From Kalaharituber pfeilii (Eukaryota > Ascomycota > Pezizomycetes > Pezizales > Pezizaceae), in contig WHUZ01000010.1 in assembly GCA_015179045.1 (NCBI GenBank), forward strand, positions 1,054,001 through 1,118,000: 64,000 nucleotides of DNA, read 5' to 3'. The position numbers and the translations under genes are program-made. Within the stretch, counting starts at the first letter, position 1. Every line of letters starts with the position of its first letter. Below the pieces are notes generated by a model, which was not told the origin of the DNA, made no database searches, and was given only the letters and a program-made list of their open reading frames with translations. Shown in pieces: positions 45,500 to 56,665 of the stretch.

Positions 45500-47745
45500 C
45501 TATACCCAACCGGACAACGATCGACCATTGCATAACGCTCGGCGCCCAGAGATACCTACGGATATTGAACAAAAACGGCCAGTCCGGCAACCCATTATTC
45601 CAGCACATCATGACTTCGACTATAGGTAAATACAGCACGCTAAAGCTAATGGTGATGACTACATCATACAGAAACAAAAATTCAATGCTCCACAGTCAAC
45701 ATAATCTCCATACCATATAGTTAGACCCCCCCCAATAGCCTCCACCACTATACCCACTACCAGAGGACTCCAGTGATATGCCTATATTGCTAATTCATAC
45801 TCCCAATTGCCTTTCTGAATTCCATGGTCAGTTGAAGCCATAGGCTAACGTATTGGGATATGGTACGTACCGTATAATGACAGAAATGACATGGCACGTT
45901 CAATTCGCTGCAAATCAGCCCCCTCGGCATTAAATTTCCTCTGCCGTGCTGCCCTTGATATACGTATACGCCCGCCACCACGTTTAGGCCCTTGCCCTGT
46001 ACCTGCCCGTGAATTCTCTGCAGTTCTAGGATTTGCCTGCTGCTCTGCAGCCTTCTGCGCTTTGGCAGCTTTTCGCTCTGCTGCTTTGGCAGCCTTTTCG
46101 GCATCTTCAACCTCCTTGCGTGCAATACGAGCTTTCTCACGTTCAATATAGGCGCGGTCGAGAGTGCGGGGGCCCTGAATTTGCTTAGTTGAACGCGGCT
46201 TCACAGTCTTACCATTACGCAGCTGTTTGAGCGTCTCAGCATTTGGTTCAACTATACGATGCTGTACAAGCTTGCGCTCAAGGTAATCACGATAATTGTA
46301 CACCACCGCACGGGTATTTGGCGTCAAGTCCAGTTGTGATAGCTCGGTGCGGAGGGTAGCTACCTTCATAGGGGTATTGGTAGGCTCTAGTTCAGGTAAT
46401 TGGAGTAATTTTGCCTCAGTCCGCCCAATAACCTCCTCCGGCCGTAGTGGCCATATGCCAGTAGCTTTGAATGCACTAGTGATATTGGATTTGGTGAGTG
46501 CAGCATGTCTAGCAGTGCATAGGACCTCCCAGAATTCCACCTTTCCAAATGGTTGATCAGGGTGGTTGTATATGAAGTCTTGAAGCCCAGTCCGGTATGC
46601 TCGTGTCAGCGGTGAGAAACACCCTACGTCGAGAGGCTGCATAATGTGTGTAGAGTGCGAAGGCAGGCAGAACATGATGATATTATGGTCTAGGGCATAC
46701 TCCACGATAGACCAGCTGACATGTTATGAGTGCCCATCGACAATAAGCAGGTGATATATTGGCTTGGTGGTGGGGGGGGCAGCGGGTCGGGTATGCGGTT
46801 CGAAATGCTTTTTCATGAAGTCTAGTCCAAGTTCATCATCCATATAGCCACTGGGTGATCGGCTAAAAGATGCTGGTGTATCATGTACACCACCTGTACC
46901 GTAGAAACCAGCACAATGCACCTTATTCTTCCATACAATAAATGGTGGTATCACGTGACCTAAGGAAGAGACACTCTCGAGGACTGTGCAGAATTCTCTG
47001 CTACCATCTGTGATAGCTATCTTTTGTTTTGTAGATGCCCTAACGATAGCTTTTTGCCTACCTACTGCTAGGCCAATAATGACACCCTTTTCATCGCAAT
47101 TCTACAGATTTTCAGGTAGTATATGGTATTGCCGGAGAAGACTACGTAGCTTGATGTACCATAAACGCTGTTCCTCTATGTCCGCTGTAGCTTTCGCACG
47201 TATCTTCTCTAGGTATTGGACGTACTTAAGCTTGATATCCGGGTGTCTTGAGAGGAAACGGTTGTGCCAGTTTATACCGGGAGGATCAACCTTCTTCTTT
47301 CCCGAAGCTCTCTCACGCAGTAGAATATATGCCATCGACCGAAGCATAAGTACCGTGACCGGGAAGCCCATATCTGACATTTTTTTACACCAGTCAACAA
47401 TTGCATCTTCCTCTGCTGTAGTAAGTAGCTGATAGTCCTGTCGGCCTTTGGCGCGGCTTTTCTGTACTCCATGGCATCGTCGGCGTAATGTTGTAGGATT
47501 AACACCAAATGCTTTAGCTATTTTCGCTTTTGACACATCTGGATGCTTATAAGCATAGTCTATAGCACGTGCTAGCTGACTGTCATGCAGCTTTAGCTCT
47601 TTTTTCGATTTGGGAGGCATCGCGGGTAGTTAATTAGGTAGTTGACAGGTATAGAAAGTCAAAACGGGGTGGGGAATGCGTTTGAAAATTGGCCAAGGAA
47701 TGTCGATCGTTATGCAATGGTCGATCGTTGTCCGGTTTGGTATAG
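45500..47745. mobile_element. Fot1/pogo-type Tc1/mariner transposon, 2246 bp
   Basis: Terminal inverted repeats of about 42 bp with two mismatches, 45500-45541 and 47704-47745; both begin CTATACC and contain CGGACAACGATCGACCATTG. TA dinucleotides flank both ends (45498-45499 and 47746-47747), the expected target duplication. The only gene inside is a minus-strand transposase with two nonsense codons. Structure and ends are otherwise complete. Confidence 0.93.
45845..47620 (-). pseudogene. Fot1/pogo transposase with two in-frame stops
   Basis: One frame, read from ATG at 47620 to a stop at 45845, is interrupted only by two nonsense codons. It begins with psq/CENP-B-type HTH domains (ARAIDYAYKHPDVSKAKIAK, then AFGVNPTTLRRR, then NWHNRFLSRHPDIKL). 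A DDE_1 endonuclease domain follows: first Asp in NCDEKGVIIG, second in LLIVDGHS, third in HIMQPLDVGCFSPLTRAYR. The C-terminal about 150 residues are basic and coiled-coil (KAAKAAERKAAKAQKAAEQ). The first stop, TAG at 47102-47104, follows LPEN-L, where relatives have an aromatic residue before NCDEKG. The second, TAA just after VDGHS, sits where relatives have Ser or Thr. Each is explained by one base change and no frameshift is needed, so inactivation looks recent. Confidence 0.92.
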
Positions 47746-47864
47746 TAGGGGTTATCTGGTTGGACATGTATTCAAATGGTTGTAGTCCCACACTGCTTTC
47801 AGTCAAGCTTTTTAGGCTTCGATGGATCTCTCAGAATAGCTAGCCCACTTAACGGCTTATAATA

Positions 47865-48649
47865 GGCGGATTTTGCAAAGTCCGGTTATTGAAATTCGGT
47901 TATTTTCCGGGTAACCATTAGTCATCATAACCGAACCAAAAAACGGCCCAGATTTTGCAACGTACCTAGGTTATTTCTGCGGTTATTTTTTCGGTTATTT
48001 TCCACGCATAACTGCACGCATATTCCACGCATACCGCACGCATATTCGACCTATCGCGATAACCTCGCGCCGCAAGACCACTTTAGCTGTCGCATCTGCG
48101 GCAGCCTTTGTACTTCAAACTGTTGAAGCAAGATTCTCATTGTACTATGAGGATCTCGGAGGTCCTTCCCAATTTGTTCTTTCAGTAACATTCTGATTTT
48201 TTGCCAAAAAGCTCCTTTCTTGCCTTTGACATGCTCCACTCGGTATTCAATGCAAAAGCGGACTAGATGAAGCTTTTCTTCATCATTGAGTCGAGTACGT
48301 AAGTTGTCTGCAGGTGCTGGTGATTGGGTTTGAGGTGCCGGAGATTGAGTTTGCGGTAAGGACGATGTTGCACGACCACGCCCACGGTATGCTAAAATTG
48401 TAGGCGCAGGTGATAGAGAAGGGGTTTGAGAAGACATTTGAGCAAGTAAAAAATATCAAGATACTTTGGTGTTGATGTAAAGTCCTTAACCGCACTTTGT
48501 GTTTAACCGAATTTATTCTGTTATATAACCGGAAAATTGCCAGAAATTCGGTTAACTCAGCCACAAACAACACGTTGCTACAGCAACATTGATTATTAAT
48601 AACCGGAAAATAACCGAATATGAGTTAACCGGACTTTGCAAAATCCGCC
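47865..48649. mobile_element. TIR DNA element, 785 bp, TA target duplication
   Basis: The outer 24 bp are a perfect inverted repeat (GGCGGATTTTGCAAAGTCCG plus GTTA at 47865-47888, reverse complement at 48626-48649). It continues imperfectly as TTCGGTTATTTTCCGG on both sides. TA flanks both ends (47863-47864, 48650-48651); AAT one base further out is an equally valid reading. It encodes one small minus-strand protein and no transposase, so it is non-autonomous. It lies 119 bp from the Fot1/pogo element and about 320 bp upstream of the eS4 start codon. Confidence 0.85.
48051..48437 (-). CDS. Myb/SANT-like small protein in the 785-bp element
   Basis: A 128-residue ATG-initiated frame filling much of the element. 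The N-terminus is Pro/Ser/Gln-rich with a repeated QTQSPAP. It is followed by LNDEEKLHLVRFCIEYRVEH, then KGKKGAFWQKIRMLLKEQIG, then DPHSTMRILLQQFEVQRL. That pattern of helices with spaced Leu/Phe/Trp is what fungal transposon-borne Myb/SANT-like DNA-binding modules show, but this is judged by eye. Such proteins often bind the element ends. The frame has no internal stop, though the last 15 residues may run past the original end. Confidence 0.5.
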   Translation of the reverse strand: MSSQTPSLSPAPTILAYRGRGRATSSLPQTQSPAPQTQSPAPADNLRTRLNDEEKLHLVRFCIEYRVEHVKGKKGAFWQKIRMLLKEQIGKDLRDPHSTMRILLQQFEVQRLPQMRQLKWSCGARLSR

Positions 48650-48969
48650 TAATTGGGTCCACTTGGGTATCCGTTAGGGCAATACGTTGCCCAGACTATA
48701 CGTTGCCGAGACTCTAGCCTAATTTCTGCAAGTTGTTGCTCAGTTGTGACTAGCGTCGAATAAATGTACTCATTCGCAGTCACACATCTCGTAGCCCTCG
48801 GCCACACACAGAGTGTGTATTTGCCAAGCGCCAAGCGCCAAGCGACCACCACAGATTCAACACAGTTTCGTTGCAATTCCATCAACTCCCACCGGTGACA
48901 ACAGTATACCAGCGCCCGCTCACTAATCTTTCGTCCAATCCGTACAATATCTCCAGAAATTCCGACATA

Positions 48970-50241
48970 ATGGGAAGGTGTGTTTTATTCGATCACTCGG
49001 CTCTTTCAATGAATTGGGGAAATGCTGACATCACTGGAACAGAGGACCAAAGAAGCATCAGAAACGCCTTTCAGCGGTATGTTTGGGATTATTGTGTTCA
49101 CCTCGTAAGGAGGAAGCGGTGGAATCAAGGAATACATAAAACTAATATGTGGAGTATCTTAGCCTTCCCACTGGCTGCTCGACAAGCGTATGGATCTTTT
49201 TGTTCCCTATCTGGCAATTTTGTTGACCTCGCTGATATTTACGCGATTTAGTTTCCGGCAAATATGCCCCAAGGCCATCTTCAGGTCCTCACAAGCTGAG
49301 GGAGTGTATGCCCCTCATTGTGTTTGTCAGGAACAGGTACGATAACGGCGCTCTCAAATGCTCGGATGCCTTTTTTCACCACATTGTGACTACAGAGGGA
49401 TGGGAAATGGATTGATTTGGATTTGGTGTGCTTGGGAAATTCGTAAGAAGGCTCTAATACAGTTGTGATAATATACAGGCTGAAGTATGCTTTGAACGGC
49501 CGCGAGACCAAGGCCATCGTCATGCAGCGCCTCATCAAGGTTGACGGCAAGGTCCGCACGGACCCTACTTACCCTGCCGGATTTATGGATGTCATTTCCA
49601 TTGAAAAGACTGGGGAGCACTTCAGGCTCATCTACGACACCAAAGGTCGCTTCACCATTCACAGGATCACTGATGAGGAGGCTAGTTACAAGCTCGCCAA
49701 GGTCAAGCGTGTGCAACTTGGTGCAAAGGGTGTGCCATATTTGGTTACCCACGATGGCCGCACGTGTGTCTATTGAGAACCCTAGTGAAGCTTGCAACGA
49801 AAACTGACAAGTTGCATAATAGTATCCGCTACCCTGACCCAGCCATCAAGGTCAATGATACCGTAAAGATCGACCTTGAGACTGGAAAAATTACCGAATT
49901 TATTCGCTTCGATACTGGTTGCATTGCTATGGTCACTGGTGGTCGCAACATGGGACGTGTGGGTGTCATCACCAACCGAGAACGCCACGACGGTGGTTTC
50001 GATATTGTCCACATCAAGGATGCTGTTGACAACACGTTCGCTACACGACTAAGTAATGTCTTCATTATCGGCCAAGATAAGGCATGGGTCTCACTGCCAA
50101 AGGGCAAAGGTGTGAAGGTACGGTTTTAACATTTTACTGCACAGTCTATTCAAATACATGAAGACTAACATTTTATTTGTGCAACAGTTAAGTATTGCCG
50201 AAGAGAGGGATCGTCGCCGTGCCCAGGCTCTTGCTGCTTGA
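48970..50241 (+). CDS. RPS4: 40S ribosomal protein eS4 (RPS4)
   Basis: A structural protein of the small ribosomal subunit. Inferred exons are 48970-48977, 49043-49076, 49163-49187, 49252-49336, 49479-49763, 49823-50117 and 50188-50241. Joined, they give exactly 261 residues, the size of fungal eS4. The N-terminus is assembled from tiny exons: 8 nt (MG plus part of R), 34 nt ([11 protein letters not shown]) and 25 nt (PSHWLLDK), then [20 protein letters not shown]. The S4-like RNA-binding region ([20 protein letters not shown]) and the KOW-type region ([16 protein letters not shown]) are intact, and the end is [14 protein letters not shown]. All introns are 59-142 nt with GT-AG ends. Highly split 5' ends are common in fungal ribosomal protein genes. 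The 785-bp transposon ends about 320 bp upstream. Confidence 0.97.
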
Positions 50242-53200
50242 ATGTTTCTTTATGGGCAACCATTGCACGTTGGCAAGGAATGTCATATGGTTACCGCGGT
50301 CAATGCTTTTTTTTTCTTCCTCTTCTTCTTATTATGGTTTTCTGTTTACAGGATGGTTTTAGTGACACAGAAATTCGATGGAAAACATTACGCTTCGGGG
50401 TCATTTTCCTTTTCATTTTCTACACTTCGGGCTATTCGGGTGAAATCAAGCGTGAGTTCATGGAACACATCAGGAATATCAAAAAAGAGCAAAAACACAT
50501 CAATTATTTTTTTGCACTGTATCTATTTCTTCCTGTGTTTGCGATTACTGCTTTCCATGTTCGAACTGTGGAGTTGTGGAGTTGATGAATTCGTGCCAAC
50601 AACAGCATCACCTCAAATTTACCAAACTCTGTGAAGGATTCTGACTGCTTCCATCGGTGGTGGTTATTCTTATTAATTGGGTGTTGAACCAGTTGCAGAC
50701 AGAGACCTTTACTTTGACAATCCCTAGATGCGAGTATACTGGGCAGCGAAAAATGATCGACTCCCTAACCACTCCCCTTGCTCCTTCCAAGCCATTGTAC
50801 TGCGGTTCTTGTGCAACAATGACTACATATATCTTATCTGGTCAGTGATCGGCGAGTGGTAGGAAAGTGGCGATATCTGGATTTGAGATCTGTCATGTGA
50901 TTTCTTGGGGAGTGAGTGCAAATCACGGAAGAGACTAAAATTCCTATGATACATACATGAGTGTGCAGTAGGGCGCGGAAAGAGGTGGAGTACAATGAGG
51001 TACTTTGAGGCATTAGACTTATGTAAATCTCTTGTTATGTACGGCACGTTGCTGTGCATGCTAGTGTAGGGTATAAAGTTCGTATAAAAGTATGATACTC
51101 GAGTACTGTCCAGCAGTCATGTATCAGGAAACAGTCTAGGCATGTATCAGGAGCGTTTTTTCTGCCCATTTCTGGTAGATGATGTTACTCGCGTGACGAG
51201 CAGCAACATCACATTGAAAGCGCCTCAGTTAGTAGTGGTACTTTCTGGTAGTCATTCCTAGTAAGTCAGTGACAACCCCTACTGTATACGTACCTGTTGT
51301 TAGTAAGAAGTGAAGCAATATATCTTATCGATGGACAGGGAAGTCTTGAACCAAGAGTTTCGGGAGGTTACTGCAAGACTCTTTTCTCATGCACTTATAC
51401 ATGCACAGGCCACAGGCAGGGGTACAACAGAGTTTAGGCACTAGTACTGGATGTGTATATTTAAAAGTTAGCAGAGTTAGATAGGTTAGATCATTTCTGT
51501 ATATTTTTTGCAACCAGACTAGTAATTTATCTCACTACACGAAACTAATACTAATTAAGTAAAATTCTCAATCTTGACGTGTAACAATTTAAGGGCCTCT
51601 CATACAAAGTATAAAATCTTCAATTTCGAATTTCTCAACAACACCTTCATATTTTTCAAATTTGAAAGTGAAGGATCGTAGAGCAGACGAAATAGTACAT
51701 ATTTTCATTCTTTGAACTGTAATCAGATGTTGTTGGGTGATGAAATTGCATTTCAAGTTTCAGTCCTTAATTTTGGCTGCAGGGGTCCGTGAAAGATGCA
51801 CTCCACCATAACCAGGCGCAGGGGTTTGAAACTGACAAGCAGCTCGGTAGGGAAAATGCATTGAAGACATCCATTCTACTTACCTACAGTACTTAGTAGT
51901 AGGGTCTTATGCAGCCCATCGCTACCACTTGCATAAACAAGGAACCCAGTGCCAAACGTTTTTATTGCTTGTTATTATTTAATGTCCCCGACGGTGCCTG
52001 GCTATTATTAATATTGCACTTTTTCCGGGACTGTTGTTCTCTCACGACCCAGAGGGTCGTGGCACGAGACTAAAGTAGTACCATGTATTAATAGTCTCAT
52101 GTATTTATGCAGGTACAGATGAGGGAAATATTGCTTAGTCATATGACATTCAGCTTGCTTCCGTCCAAATAACCAATTAACCTATGAGACTACATGGCAA
52201 AAGCCGTTACTACAATTCAAAACGGTTGCAACACTGTACCGCAGCTGATATTCCAATCATACATAACCCAGACAAGCCTCAGAGATAGTATAATACATAT
52301 AGTACTCTGCTTCTCATGGCTGCAATGGGTTACTGCCAGTCATCTCCACACTGCAGCCCCGAGATGAGCATACTCGTACCATCGTCCTGAACCCCGCACG
52401 TCACTCGGAGTATCCTACTCGCCATGTCAGCGAGCTGTCGCGGCGGTATTATCCGTGTTGCCCGAGACTGAACCGCAATATCCTTGCCCAGCACCCCGGC
52501 AATTGCAATTGCACGTCGATGATCCGCATCGGTACCAGAAGGCCGTGATCAGCCGCTTGACTGTTTGCGGAGAGTTCTAACTCCAGAGATGGATGTTTTG
52601 TGCTCCCTATGATATCATAATAGTCGTTTCGCGGCTGCCGGTGGGGTTTCTTACCATGCATTGTTGACCGCGCTGAGAAGGGAGAATGAGAATAATTAAT
52701 GTCTATGCCCAGGCGGTTCTTGCAAAAGCTTTTGTGCTCGCATTTCCCGCGCGGCATAATGCATTGATGAGAATCACCACGGCGGCTGAAGCCAGCCCGA
52801 TGATTCAGCTTTTGACAGCACGGTGAAACATTGCTTCTGCTTGCTGGCATTGCAGCTTCCGCTCAGCTGGCAGCCCATTCGTTGCCTGCCACATCTTCGC
52901 AAGTTACCTGTTCCAGACTTTCGCCATGCTCAAGCGGCTTCATCCGTGCTGCGAGGACTACGCACGCCTCGCATGAAGCTACAAGAAAGCAGCAGATAAT
53001 TCTCCCACCGCCTACCGGCCGCACATAGACAGTATTCGAATTCCAATGGCAGCAGCCACCCCAATGGGGGTGGCAGCAATAGCAAGAAGAAGGGCGCAGA
53101 ATCTTCAGCGTTGGCGTCACAGTTCTCATACAGCCTTTGCTCACAGGAGTCTCAATGTTCTCTCTGGAAAACACTCTGCCGGTAATTCCTCGTTCCATAC

Positions 53201-53289
53201 ACAGAGTCGGCCTCTGCATAGTCGCCAGGGAAGCACCCTGAATGCAGCAGTCAAGTAGACATGATGAAGGTTGCTCGTAATATGATTAG
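50242..53289. other. gene-poor intergenic stretch of 3 kb
   Basis: No convincing gene. A small hairpin at about 52036-52073 pairs CACGACCC with GGGTCGTG within TCTC...CACGAGA context and resembles the 39950 family. Sequence at 52830-53260 has coding-like patches that could be the decayed N-terminal leader of the pseudogene that follows. Confidence 0.45.
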
Positions 53290-54075
53290 GATGGACTCCA
53301 AGTTTCGTTGAGGGAGTGTATTGGCCAGCTAACGTAGACAAGTTTACGAAGTAGGCAGTTCATGAGATTCAAGAGCTTCTAGGAGAAGATGCTGTTAACT
53401 CGGATGATGAAGTTCTATTACCAATAGCTGCGACATACCCAGAGTCTGCACAGGAGACAGCCGATATTGTCAAAATTTGCTTTAAGTACAAAGTACCAAT
53501 GAGTAGGTGCCACGAAACCTGAAAAAGATCTGGTAATATTGCAATGTTCGATCAATGCTGTTTACTTGTTTGAATTCATTATACAGTTCCATTTTCCAGG
53601 GTTCTAGTTAAGAAGGGAACTTTTCAGCACCATTTGGTGGACTCAGTGTGGACTTTTCCCGTATGGACAAGATTCTCGCATTTCATGAAGATGAGTATGA
53701 TACTCCTTTTAAATCTGGATTGGAATGGTCTTAAAGTTGGCTCGCAACTAATACGCATGTTGTACTGCAGCGTGCTGTTTTGCCTGGCGGGACCTCTAAG
53801 AAAATCAAACACTCTGGATTATTCTTTTCTATTGATCCAGGACCATCCGTAGGTTTCTTGTGCCAGAATATCATCTCCGTCAGGGAAGGTATTGTTAATC
53901 GAACTGACAGGTAAAATTGGTGGCATGGTTGGTACAAATTACAGGTACGATACAAAATAATTCGTTTTAATGCTCATAGAGCTTACCTTAATGCCTCCAC
54001 ATCTAGTGGTATAAATGCTGTCCGATATGGCACAATGAAAGATTGGGTAATTGACCTAACGGTTGGTGCATCCCT
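53290..54075 (+). pseudogene. D-lactate dehydrogenase (cytochrome) pseudogene, FAD-binding part
   Basis: A decayed copy of a DLD1-type mitochondrial D-lactate dehydrogenase (FAD-binding type 4 oxidoreductase). Order and spacing of the family blocks are kept across three frames: AVHEIQELLGEDAVNSDDEV and ESAQETADIVKICFKYKVPM (53355-53501), then the FAD-loop region FSAPFGGLSVDFSRMDKILA and FHEDEYDTPFKSGLEW (about 53620-53733), then HSGLFFSIDPGPS, KIGGMVGTN and INAVRYGTMKDWVIDLTV (to about 54065). The expected GGTSLEGHF reads as a frameshifted PFSRVLVKKGTF. A TAA interrupts after LEWS (about 53734), and AVLPGGTSKKIK may be a divergent insertion. After LTV the similarity stops, so the C-terminal half of the enzyme is missing. 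Some gaps may be introns, but the stop, frameshifts and truncation together indicate a pseudogene. Confidence 0.8.
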
Positions 54076-55099
54076 CGCAATTCACTGGCGGAGGTTTAAT
54101 CCTTATTGAAAAACGAGGAACTTCAGCCTTTCTTCATCAATCGACACCCGCCCAAGCACCTTCTCGGCATCCAGTTGCATCTCCAACTCCTTCGGCATTC
54201 CTTCACCTCTCTTTCCCTCTCTCCGTTAGCAGCACCATGCACAAACCCCTCCGCCACTCTCCTCACCCACCCCACAACAAGCCCGGCTTTACTGCCAAAC
54301 TCATAGCCCCGGTCAAGCCAGTCTGGAGGAACTCGTTCTTGGAGATAGAAATGGCGACGCGGTAGCCAAGGGTAGAGCGCTGGGAGTGGAGTTTGATGAG
54401 ATGAGTTGTTGGGAGCAGGAGGAGCCGAGGACGTCATCGTTGAGGTGGACCTGATATGGTCGGGACTCGGGTGACGTTGCTGACCGGGGAGGTGGATATG
54501 TTGGTGAGTTGTTTGGTGTTTTGCTCATGATCTTGTTGAGTTTACGAGGGTGGGAGGAGCACGAGGCTAGGGTTATATGTTTGTCCAATGCTCTTACAAA
54601 AGAGTTTGCTGGACCAATGAGGATGGAAAAAAATATCCTAGCATTCAAGATGATTACCACATTGAGTTATAAATATGTGGATTCTGTGATTATAGATAAG
54701 CCAGCACTAGCACAATCACATACTACTAAATTTTCTTTTTCATTTTTAACCCTTCTATATCATCACCCTGTCCCACTCATATAAAGATGTTGAATAAGGA
54801 CAAGGATGGAGAATAATTAACAGATATCAAGATCCAGACATTATATCTATTATTCCGTTCATCATCTTGTCCCAAAATATATATTTGCCCTGAAGATAGG
54901 CGGAAGTATTACCAACAAAACAACTCTGGTGGCGATTTGTTTTGACATGTCATCAGATTACCTTTCTCTCTTTTTTTTTTTTTTTTTTTTTTTCTTTTTG
55001 CCGCTGTTCATGAATGCTATTTGATAGGACAACTATTATTCATGTATAGAAAATGCTTGAGGAACGATTCGCAGAATATCATGAAAGGGTGCAGTAGGT
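54076..55099. other. intergenic between the pseudogene and GDT1
   Basis: A T run of about 23 nt lies at 54971-54993. Minus-strand frames at 54312-54526 and 54123-54437 look partly coding (LNDDVLGSSCSQQLISSNS) but no family could be assigned. Confidence 0.4.
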
Positions 55100-56665
55100 T
55101 TATAGATAGAGGGCTTCAATAAAATATATGGCCCCAAACACTAAGAATGCAACGGCACCGCCTAGAGTAACTGTGAATAACAGAATATGTTAGCAAAGTG
55201 AAAATATGGATGATAGAGAGCAAACGATTACCATTTCGAACACTGATCTTTTCGGCTAAAAACTTGCCTCCAATCACAGCTCCAGCTGTACAAATTGAAT
55301 GGCCACAGATTGTTCCCATCGTCACCCACCAATAATCCTGCCCCGCTGCCATCGCTATTGTCGCAATCTGGCTGCGGTCACCCCATTCTCCGAGGAATGT
55401 CATGACGAATGTCTGCACCCAAGCTGGTGAAAACACCAAGCTAGCCAGATTTTGCATTCCCTCGAGAAGTGACATGAACCCACGAGCGGACTTCTTACGC
55501 CGAGGCTTGAAACTTTCGTCTTCTGAGTCGGAGAGTGATGGAGACAAGGTTGCTCTGGGAAAAGCGTTATTTCCACCTCGCCTTCCTCCTTCTTCGAGGC
55601 TCCGAAGTTCAGAACCCTCACGGCCATGCTTGATAGCAGCTTCCTTCTCCTCAAGCTCTTGTTCGACCTCCTTCATCTCCTCTTTTACACCTTCTGTTCC
55701 CTTCTCCATTTTGAGGCCTTCGCTAAACATCCGCACACCGAATACCAAGAACAATCCAGCGGCAAGGAAGCTGGTAAACTTCTTCGGAATAAGTGTTGGC
55801 ACAGCATGACCAAGAATCGCGGAAAGAATTGACATGACAATTAAAGAGCATAGTGCGGCTGAGAAAACAAGCAATCGAGAATGCTTCATTGCCATGAGGG
55901 CAGCAATAAGAAACGTTTTATCACCAATCTCAGAGAAGAGAATCATGATAAATGATAATGTGAACGAGTGCATTGGGGATACAATTGTGCCACCTTCCTC
56001 GGTTTCATCTGTATCCTTTAGTACAACTGGAGGGCCACGGAGTTCATCATCATCATCGAGATTATCATGGTTACTCTTGTCGTGGCCTTGATTATCGTCG
56101 CCCTCACTTTCTTTAGTAGTTTCGTCTGATTGTTCTGTGGTAATAGATTTGCTGAGTCTAGATTCGGGATCAAGGTCACTCTATTGCCGGCTATGTTAGA
56201 TATCGTTCCAAGTAAAACAGAAAGAGCAATCTCGTCAACCGAGATATTTACCTTGATATCCCTTCCAACACCCTCTTTGCCTTCCAAATCTACAATTTCA
56301 TGATCACCCGTTAATGGAGGGGGTTTTGTAATATCGACAGACGATCCACCACCTGATATACCTACGTCGGGAGGTACACCAGCGCCGTTCCCCGATGGTG
56401 GGCCATCTTTGGGTATCATCGGGCCTGAGTGCGGTTTTCCATCCTGCCCATCTACTGGCGCATCTTTGGTCCCTGGAGAAGGGTTCTTGGTAGGTGCTAG
56501 TGGCTTTGGGCCTGCGACCGTTGGGGTCTCTTTCCGAGCTTCAATGTTCCTGGATATTAGATCCCCGTTTGTCGGTGGCAGGGCGTTGACATTGGAGGAA
56601 TTTGCCAGTGGTGTAAGAACGCTCAGCAGCAGTACCAGTCGGCCTAGGCCTGGGGAGAGTCGCAT
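55100..56665 (-). CDS. GDT1: GDT1/TMEM165-family (UPF0016) cation transporter
   Basis: A multi-pass membrane transporter of the Golgi/secretory pathway, which in yeast and human exchanges Ca2+/Mn2+ for protons and supports glycosylation. Inferred minus-strand exons are 56665-56252, 56180-55232 and 55170-55100 (477 residues); introns are 71 and 61 nt. The start is the first ATG that gives a signal peptide (MRLSPGLGRLVLLLSVLTP); an upstream non-ATG frame is ignored. A Pro/Gly-rich then acidic luminal stretch precedes the core. The two family signatures are present: E-x-G-D-K-T (FSEIGDKTFL, about residue 222) and E-x-G-D-R-S (LGEWGDRSQI, about residue 403). They are separated by a long charged cytosolic loop, as in fungal members. 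The last exon completes VTLGGAVAFLVFGAIYFIEA. The protein is longer than yeast Gdt1 because of the N-terminal region and loop. Confidence 0.94.

Noticed and set aside
52449..52850. 133-codon minus-strand ORF
   Set aside because: Cys/His/Arg-rich with no motif spacing of a zinc finger and no family recognised.
54312..54526. Minus-strand ORF containing RPYQVHLNDDVLGSSC
   Set aside because: Looks partly coding and shifts to another frame at its end. A distant likeness to small mitochondrial inner-membrane proteins was considered but could not be supported.
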